From Chondrosia reniformis (taxonomy: Eukaryota > Porifera > Demospongiae > Chondrillida > Chondrillidae), in contig OX359192.1 in the NCBI GenBank assembly GCA_947172415.1, forward strand, positions 7,302,401 through 7,366,400: a DNA stretch of 64,000 nt, read 5' to 3'. A program made the translations under genes and the position numbers. The notes beneath the pieces are model-generated. The model saw only the letters and a program-made list of their open reading frames with translations. It did not search any database and had not been told where the DNA came from. The number at the start of each line of letters is the position of its first letter. The first letter of the stretch is position 1. Of the stretch, positions 51,101-61,044 are shown one piece after another.

Positions 51101-53248
51101 GGTGATAATCAATAATACATTGCCAGGTTTTCAGCCATCCTACTTATGGAGTAGGAAACTTCATAAAAACTGTAGCATGTAAAAGTACAATACTATCATG
51201 TAACCAGCACTCTGTTATCATTTAGAAGATGATGATCAAGGAGCTGTTGACTGGAGGAGATTTAGAGTATTACTTAAAAGAAATTAGGCAAAGGTAAACC
51301 TTATATTATGTAACAATTATCCGACAACCCAGACCATTAACATTTACATATGTATAGTTATATCCTTTAAATATGTATGTATATAAAATGGAATGGCTAT
51401 TGTATAATTGATCACCAATACCTCTGATATGATCACTTGTGCAAAATGTATATATAATCCATCCAATGCATTAGTTGTTATATAGCTTAATTGTTTCCTT
51501 GAGAGATATAATTCCAAAATGTTGACACACAATACATATATTTCTACATATAAACAGTATTCAATTTGTATGTGTGTGATATGTAGTGAAAACCTACTAC
51601 ACGGCCAAGAGCTACCTGGAAAACTACTGCAGTTCTGTAAACAAGTTGTGGATGGACTAGCATGTTTGGCGCACAAGTCATTTATCCACAGAGATATAGC
51701 AGCTAGAAATATACTCCTAGACACTGACCTCAACTGTAAGGTATGTGCACACCATTTATATATTTGTATGAGCCTGTAAAATAAATCATAATAATATAGA
51801 TGAGGAGCAACACTATATTAATATATAGTTTATTTTTATGAAGACAAAGATTTGAAGCTACATGCTGCAAGGAAATCCTACCCATCAAATTTTCCTCTAG
51901 TTTCATATACGTATATAGATGACCTACTCATTAATAACAATTACGTCCATTAGTGATGTTTGCCCTTATATTGCAATTTAACTTATAAGATCAGCCTAAA
52001 GCCAAAGTCCTGTCCCTATCTAGATCTAGCTAGGTATTTGTGTCAGTAAGACTCAATGTCAGGTCGAATTCCCCGAAACAGCTGTATACATGTAGGGCCC
52101 AGTGGAGAAAAGGAAGAAATTGGCATGAAACTGTATCCTTTTCCAAAGCTTTACAGGTTTCTCTGTATAATAAATCAGTATTTTCCTTTGATGTCAACTG
52201 TATCTAGTATGGGAAATGGTGTTCTAAATTAATGTATTATATCTTTTAATACATTTTGATTCTTTTTGTTCTACAGATTTCTGGTTTTGGAATGTCACGT
52301 GACTTGGATGAGAGCAACTATTATGTAACTAGAGGAGGAATGGTTCCAGTTAGGTGGACTGCTCCAGAGGCTCTGGTGTATGGAAAGTACAGCACTGGAA
52401 GTGATGTGTGGAGCTATGGCATGTTGATGTATGAGATCTGGTCACTTGGATACACTCCGTTTGGAGATATACCTATTAATGAAGTAAGAAAATGATCTGT
52501 TCAAAGTTTAAGTATAAATGGAGCTCTTCATACAATTATGCTATGAGAGACCCACATTCTATAGGTTTCACATATTAACACTTGAACATAGAGTCTATAC
52601 TAATGTACCTTTATAGACTCCAACCCACTAAGTCTGAAACTGACTATATGCAGTACAAGTGCAATAGTGGATCAATAACATAAACAAAAATAGTTTCTGT
52701 GAATGAATATACCACTAATTCACCCTCCATAAGTCAACTAATATATAGAGTCTCAAGCAATAGCAATATCACCACATTTGTAATATATAGAACTTATTCC
52801 AGTGATTAACATAATACCCCAGACAAATGTACATAGGTGTTACCTTACTTAATTCCCAGTTTACTACATAAAGTGAGTGTCTATAATTTCTGTGTGTACA
52901 GGTTGCTGATATCTGTCACAAAGGATACTGTCAACCTCCTCCACCAGGTTGTCCCAGAGCTCTATATGAGATCATGGTGAAGTGCTGGTAAGGAGTTATT
53001 ACAATATTAGATCCAATTAGTTTAAAATGTTAATTATTAATTGTCCTTACTCTCTCAGGCATCCACTACACAGTGAGAGACCAGCAGCAACTGATATTCT
53101 AGGGGAGTTCTGCAGGTCCGAGAGAAGTCTTCTTGCATGGAGTGGGGAGGATGTTGGGGAGTCTTCACCTTTAGCTCAAGTACTTGGAGCACCACTAGAA
53201 AGTGGAAAGAACTTGTACATGAGCCTTCAGTTTATTTACAGAACTTGA
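48171..53248 (+). CDS. Receptor B with degenerate tyrosine kinase domain (predicted pseudokinase)
   Basis: Ten exons join to 928 residues: 48171-48252, 48336-48836, 49104-50012, 50183-50388, 50656-51039, 51226-51293, 51587-51740, 52277-52483, 52902-52987 and 53059-53248. A signal peptide comes first (YLIYWLNFCAFLFTI), then the ectodomain (FTSCGVIHNV, FKSGQVLGLYIP). A long Ser/Thr/Pro stalk with 10-residue repeats leads to a helix (LVIILSCLVSLLLITLVV). In the kinase region the loop GEGQFGDV of receptor C is replaced by an unrelated stretch (SPPTRETEIM), the ATP-binding Lys by Gln653 (VTVQL), and DFG by GFG (Gly771). HRDIAARN (751-758), [14 protein letters not shown] and the C-lobe stay intact, and the frame is open throughout. 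It therefore looks like a maintained catalytically dead receptor, perhaps acting as a co-receptor; that role is inference. Confidence 0.86.
49326..49500 (+). repeat. Coding minisatellite in the stalk of receptor B
   Basis: About five tandem copies of a 30-bp unit (ctcatcaccttcatcatcac plus 10 bases) encode a 10-residue Ser/Pro/Leu repeat, SSSPSSSLPL. The length being a multiple of three keeps the frame. A second, shorter coding repeat of five gcatct units lies near 49772-49801 and encodes alternating Ser and Ala. Confidence 0.9.
50472..50514 (+). repeat. tRNA-like A and B boxes, possible SINE remnant
   Basis: In the intron between receptor B exons 4 and 5, tggctcagtgg (50472-50482) matches the Pol III A-box consensus. 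The word ggtttgattcc (50504-50514) matches the B box except for one C-to-T change. The boxes are only 32 nt apart, shorter than in a normal tRNA gene, and no acceptor stem is evident, so this is a tRNA-derived remnant at best rather than a working tRNA. Confidence 0.45.
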
Positions 53249-53449
53249 ATGGATACGCATGCTAATCATACATTGTATTAAAATGACGAAACGATCTGGG
53301 GTCAAGACACACGTATATATGGCTTTGTGCTAAAGCAGTTTGCGAGTTACAATATAGCCGGGGATTTACCGACAATACCATATATTTATACGAATTTTTA
53401 CCGATTATATAGTCTTTACAAAGAACAAGATATCCTCAGGAGCTTTCTA
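53249..53449. promoter_or_regulatory. Intergenic region and putative promoter of receptor C
   Basis: 200 bp between the stop of B and the start of C. It contains ggggatttaccg at 53360-53371, 79 bp upstream of the C start codon. The same word sits upstream of B' and D, so it is a candidate shared promoter or 5' UTR element. Confidence 0.4.
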
Positions 53450-56400
53450 ATGAGAGGATATTTAAGGTTTAGTGTGTTACTTTATCTTTGTGGGATATCT
53501 TCTGCACAAGCTAGCAAAGGTAAGTCGCGATATAACGTGTAGAGTGGACAAATTATTAGACATCCACATATAATTTTTTCATGAAATTATAATACAATTT
53601 TAGTACTAGCCATATCTTTTCTTTCTAGAATGCTACATTAACAGCTTACCAGATTCAGCGACTGGAAGTGAACAAATCCAATCAGATACGTTTGTCATCA
53701 TTATTATACCTACCTTCTCCTGTTGTGGAGTTATAACTGAAGTAGAGATTTCAGGTTCTTGTCCCGCAGGTAGTACCATGGGAAGACTTTACTTGCAGAC
53801 TTTGAATCGTAAAGGAGATCAATACGTAGTTTATGACTCTTTCCTTTTAAAGGGAAGTTGTGGAATATCTGAGACTAGTATTCGATCATTCTCCGCAAAC
53901 CTCAAGTTTAAATCTGGTCATCATCTAGGATTCTACGTGCCTTCGGGTGGAAACTTTTATCAAGTCTCTCTTTATGATGCGGGACCTGATAGACCAAGCG
54001 AATTTATAATAATGCAATCGGCAATGAACAGTATCAGTACTCCACTTATTAATGATAGCTTCAATCAATCCAGTTTTCAAAATCATCAAGGAACACGCAT
54101 TCCTCTTATTCGATTGACAAGTAATTGATTTGTTTACCTCTTGTGTGATGGTAAAATTGTACATTTATATAACTCATTCTGATTCTCATATAGGAATTAG
54201 AAACTGTTCCTGTGACAGTTCTTCAGGATGCATGCAGTTGCAGGCTCCTACTATACCAACCACCTCACCCAGTGATAATGGTAGGTTGACACCAACTATT
54301 TCACCTATACCAACTGTTTCACCTACACCAGTGTTCATACCACCAACTACAACAGACAATTTACCTAGTAAGTAAGCCTAATATAGTTTATATATTCAGT
54401 CAACAAGTACTTCACTTCTCCTATCCTGTTCCTTGCTACCTGCTATAGCTGCTTCACCCACACATACACTCACACCAACGCTGAAAACAGACATTTTACC
54501 TGGTAGGCAAGTGTCCAAGCTAATAATTCTTGTTTAACCACTAACTCTATAGTCTAATCCTCTTCTGTTCCCTTGCTCCCTAATAGTTGGTGCTGTGGTA
54601 GGTGGAGTAGTTGGTTTCTTACTGGTTGTACTAGTGATTGTACTGATAATCATTATATCAGTTCTGTGTCGGAGACATGCAAACAAAGGTATGCAATATA
54701 CACTTTTCAATAATATAATGATGTTGTATATTATATTTGCAATCTACTACCTCTTGGTATAGCCCAAAAAGCTAGTAAGAATGTGTTTCCAGCTAGCGGT
54801 AGAGTGTATGCTGAGATTGGCAGTCAACCAAGTCCTTATGTGACTCCAGTTCCTATTAATACCACCACCCACAGCAATCAGTATTACAGTGTACCTGACA
54901 CTCTTACCAGTTCAAACAGGAGCAATGAGGCCAACCACTATGAGATGGCCAACTCCCAGGATATGCCTGATGTCATTCCCAACAGACAGGTAGGTGCTGA
55001 TAATATATATGAGTGTCACATTCCATTGCTCATATCCTGTACAGGTTAGTTGTATTATCTGCATTGTGTAGGCTTCAGAACATATCTACGCTGTTGTACC
55101 CAGTAAAGTGAGTTAGCTTGTTAAAGAACGCCTGAGGTTTAGTTCCTCGGTGATTGTACCTTAACGGTCATGCTAAGTTGATGACCAGTTATGTTTGAAA
55201 ATGAGCTTCTCATGCATAGCTAATCCTTTGTACTACATTTAGAGTGAAAGAGAGAAAATGAAAGAAAATCTTTACAGTCAAATAGAAGCTGACACTTATT
55301 CAACAGTTATAGATGAACCTGTGAGTATACCATTGAGTTAATAGTATATACAGTAGTATTGTAGTAAAAAGAAACAAATATTTAATGTTTTTAATTACTA
55401 ATTGCATTTCATGCAGTTGAAAGTGTACTTTTATATATCACTATGACATATACTGTATACTCTAAATCTATTAGTTGTGACTGTACTTCCCTCTAGAAGG
55501 TAATGATGTTAAATTTGTTTGGCCAATATAGCATATTTTCAAGATGTCATAGTAGCTATTAACTATGCAATTGGCTCTTCCTTCCCTCCAGTTGGCCAGC
55601 TACTCAAGTAAGGTCAGCGATGCCTTGTACGCATCCTCCTCAGCCGAGTCAGATGTGTACTGGGCCCCAAGCAGAAATGAAGATGAGATATACTCTCAGA
55701 TGGCTCAATGGAAGTTTCACGAGATACAACGCTATCGTGTCAGGTGCTCTGAGAAGCTGGGGGAGGGACAGTTTGGAGATGTATACAGAGCTCTTTGGCA
55801 GGCTCCCAGTGAGACTGTAGTTGTCGCAGTGAAGCAGGTGAAAAAGGGTTCACCAGAGAGTGAAAAGGTGAAGCTGCTACAAGAAGCAGCAATATTGGGA
55901 CAGTTTAAACACAGACATGTGGTTGGACTATTTGGTGTTGTTACAGTTGGTCAACCTGTGAGTTGGAAGATGATGCACAACTAGAACATGACACTTCTCA
56001 CATTTTAGATTTGTGCAATGTTGGCTGACTACTAAGGAATGATCATTTTTGGTAAACACAATGTAATGTATTTTAATCCAGATTTGTGGATAGCAAATTC
56101 TTGTGGAATCATTTTCATTAGCATATTTTAGAGATAATGAATTTCTGTGGGCTTCCATTGTAGAAAATGATTGTCATGGAACTACTAACAGGAGGTAGCT
56201 TGAAGGAGCATCTTGATTTACTGAGAAATGAGTAAGTGTATAGAGAGATTTCAAATATGTGGTATGGAGACCTATGTCCACTCCTGTTAAAATCATAAAA
56301 ATGCTTTATTTAAGCTTGTAAGTAAATTGTTTATTAGACAAATAATGATGTCATAGCAGAACACATACCTATGTAAGTACACTGTAAGCAGTACAGTTGA

Positions 56401-58446
56401 GTAACTGAGGACATGCCTATTTGAAACTTTTTAATGGTTTCTGTTTAAGATACAAGCTTCTTCCTCTAAGTCTTCTTCCAGTACTTACCCTTTGCTGGTA
56501 AACTGAGAAACCTTATTTGGGGAAGTTGACTATTAAAAAGCATTTCTGAAATAACCTAATCCAATTAGGCAAGGGTCATTGCATTTGGTATAATAATATC
56601 CTGTCTTCAACATAGTAAACAAATATGTCATATGATCATTGTTGTTATATGGGCACACTATAAACTTTACCTACTTTACTTCCTTACTAGCCCCTCTAGG
56701 CTGAGACACAAAGACCTTCCTGTACAGTTTCTTCAGTTCTGTAAGCAAGTTGTAGATGGTCTAGTCTATCTTGCCAAAAAGGCATTTGTCCACAGAGATA
56801 TAGCAGCCAGAAACATCCTCTTGGACAGTGACCTGAACTGCAAGGTATATGTGTATTGCCACAAGGTGCTACACATAAATGTACATATTATATATAGATA
56901 ATAATAAAATATCTTCAAGTAAACATTATTGTTTCTGAGTAATCCTATATACCTCCCTTTACTTCCTGTATCATTCAAACTGAGTCACCTTGTAACCTCA
57001 CCTATGTTCAGTAATAGCATGTCATATGCAGTGAACCTCAAATTGAATAATGAACCTATTTGGACATCCTCCTGTGTGTGTTTTAATGCAAATTTGTATT
57101 GTATGCAATGCTTAATTCAGTGGTCAGTATGTATAAGTAGGAAAGTCAATTTAATTCATACATTGTATTGAGGTGTATATTCTCATCACAGAGAGTCCTT
57201 AATAGAAGTTTTCACTACACAAATAATTAGAATTTTTGCTTTTGTATAGATATCTGATTTTGGCATGACCAGAGCCTTGGATGAGGAGTCCTATTATAAG
57301 ACTAAGGGAGGACAAATACCAGTCAAGTGGACTGCTCCTGAGGCTGTCTTTTACAAGAAGTACAGCACTGCCAGTGATGTGTGGAGCTATGGAATGTTGA
57401 TGTACGAGATCTGGTCCGTTGGCCACAAACCTTTTGAGTTCAAGTCTGCCCAAGAGGTATGATGCAACAAATCACTCACCCAAAATAGTTGTTACTGAAA
57501 TATGAAATTGATAGACTACACAGTCCCACATAGTTAGCATAATTCATATTACATATACACACTCAAATTGAAATATTGCAATTTCATCTTCAAATTCATT
57601 CCTTTATGCCAACATTTTTATGTTTTTGAACTCTCTTCTACTGTACATAGACTGTCCGCATCCTTGACAAAGGTCACTGTCAGCCTCCTCCCCCAGGTTG
57701 TCCAAGAGTAGTGTACAGCATCATGGTTCAGTGTTGGTAAGTGAGCACCTTTAGAAGTAGCCAATCACTGGAGCAATTGCATCCATTCAATACCCACTTG
57801 ATGTACTGTAGGAAATCCCTTTTCCAAACAATCATCCAAATACATTGTCTAACTGAAAAACACCTGTCATTATGAAATCATCACAATTGCTATACCTATA
57901 TGAACACCACCTGTTAGTCAATTAATAGATTTCTCTTACTAAAGAGCAAAGAAGCAATCCATGAATCAGAAACAGACAAAAATCAGTGATTACTTTAGCA
58001 GACTGTAACTGATAACAAACAAGTCACCATATTACATAAGTTGAATTGTAGATTTAAATTATCAAAATTGCAGTTATTCCAACACTCTCTGGTCCGAATG
58101 TGTTCTGATAAATGACTTCCTATACTGTACCTTCATTTACTAAGTTTAATTCAAGTTCATGTATTAGTATGTCTTATTTATAAAGAAGCTATGTATATAT
58201 ATTACATGTATACATATAATATACAATGGTTATTAAGTTACAGTGTCATTTATACAAAACAGGAATCCCCTTCACAATGAGAGACCAACAGCAGTTGATA
58301 TATTTAGTGACTTTTGCAAGTCAGAGAGAACTCTCCTGGCATGGAGTGAAGAAGATAAGCAAGTGTCAGCTGAAGCTGATGTTCTGGGAGCGCCTCTGAT
58401 AGAAGGAAGTGAACTGTACATGGATCTACAGACATGTTACAAGTAG
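53450..58446 (+). CDS. Receptor tyrosine kinase C (active-looking)
   Basis: Fourteen exons join to 765 residues: 53450-53519, 53629-54120, 54194-54367, 54449-54502, 54587-54688, 54763-54989, 55072-55107, 55243-55320, 55592-55957, 56164-56231, 56691-56844, 57250-57456, 57651-57736 and 58263-58446. Signal peptide ([18 protein letters not shown]). Ectodomain about 24-187 with [10 protein letters not shown], then a Cys-rich piece ([11 protein letters not shown]), a Thr/Pro stalk and a Gly/Val-rich helix (about 265-290). The juxtamembrane tail has many tyrosines: VYAEI, YYSV, HYEM, IYAVV, LYSQI and TYSTV. The kinase has GEGQFGDV (468-475), Lys492 (VAVKQV), HRDIAARN (590-597), SDFGM (609-613), [10 protein letters not shown] and a C-terminal LYMDL motif. 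All expected catalytic residues are present. The introns between ectodomain exons are all phase 1. Confidence 0.88.
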
Positions 58447-58970
58447 TAGATGCAGTGACTACTTTTAATTGCAATGTAAATTGAAGTTGATTGTGTGATT
58501 AATCATTTATTATATTTAAAATAATATATACAATGTATGGTGTATATAAAAATATATATGTTATGTATCTAATCAAGCATTTATAAGAAAACTATAATCT
58601 GTGCATGAATGACAAAGTATAATGGTAATTAGAAAATTATCATTATAAGATATACTGTCACCACCAACCCCCCTAACACTAAACATTAGGGCCAAACACA
58701 TCGATCATGATCAAGCCTCAATTTCATAATATTATAGTCTATTATGACCTTTAATTAATTACATTGGTCTGGGAATTTGGAAGGTATTATATATTTTGGA
58801 ACTATCACATGTAATTATAGGTATATGATAACCATAGTGTTTGAAATATGGTGTTTTAGATACTTCAGTCATGTAATTTCAAGGAGCCATTATGGTTATA
58901 ATTAGCCTCTAAGAAACTTAGTATAGGATTTACCGATAAATCTTTACAAATTAAAGACAAGAAACCGTCA
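58447..58970. promoter_or_regulatory. Intergenic region between receptors C and B'
   Basis: About 520 bp, AT-rich. Near its right end is ggatttaccg (58926-58935), 36 bp before the B' start codon and shared with the upstream regions of C and D. Nothing else is recognisable. Confidence 0.4.
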
Positions 58971-60821
58971 ATGAGAGGATATTTAAGGTTTAGTGTGTTA
59001 CTTTACTTTTGTGGGGTATCTTCTTCACAAGCTAGCAAAGGTAAGTGAATATATAAGTTGATATGCTATATGGACGTACGATAAGCTGAATATTCTCCCA
59101 ATATTCTCCACATTCATTTAATATTTTACAACACTGCTAGGATATTCTATCCTTCTAGAATGCTACATTAATAACAACTTGCCAGAGAGAGTGACTGCCA
59201 ATTCACAAATCCAACCAGATACTTTTGTCATCATTACTAGACCTACCTTTACCTGCTGTGGAGTTATAACAGAGGTAGAGATTATGGGTGGTTGTACTGC
59301 AGTTCTGTAAACAAGTTGTGGATGGACTAGCATGTTTGGCCCACAAGTCATTTGTCCACAGAGATATAGCAGCTAGAAATATACTCCTAGACACTAACCT
59401 CAACTGTAAGGTATGTGCACACCATTTATATGTTTATATGAGCCTGTAAAATAAATCATAATAATATAGATGAGGAGCAACACTATATTAATATATAGTT
59501 TATTTTTATGAAGACAAAGATTTGAAGCTACATGCTGCAAGGAAATCCTACCCATCAAAGTTTCATATACATATATAGATGGCCTACTCATTATTAACAA
59601 TTACGTCTGTGAGTCCTCCATTAGTGATGTTTGCCCTTATATTGCAATTTAACTTATAAGATCAGCCTAAAGCCAAAGTCTTGTCCCTATCTAGATCTAA
59701 CTAGGTGTTTGTATCAGTAAGACCCAATGTCAGGTCGAATTCCCCGAAACAGCTGTATACATGTAGGGCCCAGTGGAGAAAAGGAAGAAGTGGGCGTGAA
59801 ACTGTACTATAATAAATCAGTATTTTCCTTTGATGTCAAGTGTATCTAGAATGGGAAATGGTGCTCTAAATTAATGTACTATATCTTTTAATACATTTTG
59901 ATGAGAATGTTCTTTTTGTTCTACAGATTTCTGGTTTTGGAATGTCACGTGACTTGGATGAGAGCAACTATTACGTAACCAGAGGAGGAAAGGTTCCAGT
60001 TAGGTGGACTGCTCCAGAGGCTCTGGTGTATGGAAAGTACAGCACTGGAAGTGATGTGTGGAGCTATGGCATGTTGATGTATGAGATCTGGTCACTTGGA
60101 CACACTCCGTTTGGAGATATACCTATTAATGAAGTAAGCAAATGATCTGTTCAAAGTTTAAGTTATAAATGGAGCTCTTCATATAATTATGCTATGAGAG
60201 ACCCACATTCTATAGGTTTCACATACACATATACGTATAAGCACTTGAACATAGAGTCTATGTGCTAAATTTTTACTTATTCCAGTGATTAACACTAGAT
60301 GTATGTACATAGATGTTATCTAACTTAGTACCCCAGGCTTCTGTGCGTGGTGTTTACAGAATTTCATATCTTCACTGCGAGAGACTGTTAGTACCTGAAA
60401 TAGGATATGTTATCCCAGTTCACTACATAAAGTGAGTCAATAATGTCTGTGTGTACAGGTTGCTGATATCTGTCACAAAGGATACTGTCAACCTCCTCCA
60501 CCAGGTTGTCCCAGAGCTCTATATGAGATCATGGTGAAGTGCTGGTAAGGAGTTATTAACTATGAACTATATAAAATATTAGATCTAATTAGTTTTAAAT
60601 GCTAATTATTAATTGTCCTTTAATCTCCCAGGCATCCACTTCACAGTGAGAGACCAGTAGCAGCTGATATTCTAGGGGAGTTCTGCAGATCCGAGAGAAG
60701 TCTTCTTGCATGGAGTGGGGAGGATGTTGGGGAGTCTTCACCTTTAGCTCAAGTACTTGGAGCATCACTAGAAAGTGGAAAGAACTTGTACATAAGCCTT
60801 CAGTTTATTTACAGAACTTGA
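58971..60821 (+). pseudogene. Chimeric receptor pseudogene B' (C/D-type 5' end fused to B-type pseudokinase 3' end)
   Basis: Exon 1 (58971-59040) and the first part of exon 2 (from 59159) match receptors C and D: a signal peptide, then ECYINNNLPERV and [10 protein letters not shown]. At about 59296 this jumps straight into the middle of the B-type catalytic-loop exon (B position about 51629). The join lies in ctgcagttctg, which D partly resembles (tctgcaag). The ectodomain frame then stops at 59308-59310 (taa). The remaining B-type exons are open and spliceable: to 59410, 59927-60133, 60459-60544 and 60632-60821. They encode HRDIAARN, the same GFG in place of DFG, and the B tail. A transcript would make only a short secreted fragment of about 75 residues unless another start is used. 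I call it a pseudogene. Confidence 0.85.
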
Positions 60822-61044
60822 ATGATTGACTGTCTACGTATACTGATTAATCTTGAAAGTTATTATTTCACTTCCCTTCATTTGCATATACATACCTATT
60901 AAAGTCACACGTATGGCTTTGAGCTGCTATATAATTCATAATACGGGGATTTACCGTCAATGCAGTAGACTATAGCAATGATTACGGATTTTCTGTCAAT
61001 TATAACAATCATTAAAAGAAGAAGACACCATCGCGAGCTTCCTA
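60822..61044. promoter_or_regulatory. Intergenic region and putative promoter of receptor D
   Basis: Contains ggggatttaccg at 60945-60956, 89 bp upstream of the D start codon, identical over 12 bases to the word upstream of C. Confidence 0.4.

Noticed and set aside
59294-59410. In-frame rescue of the B' fusion by splicing
   Set aside because: The only gt...ag pair at the joint would give an intron of about 15 nt, too short to splice; the direct reading stops at 59308.
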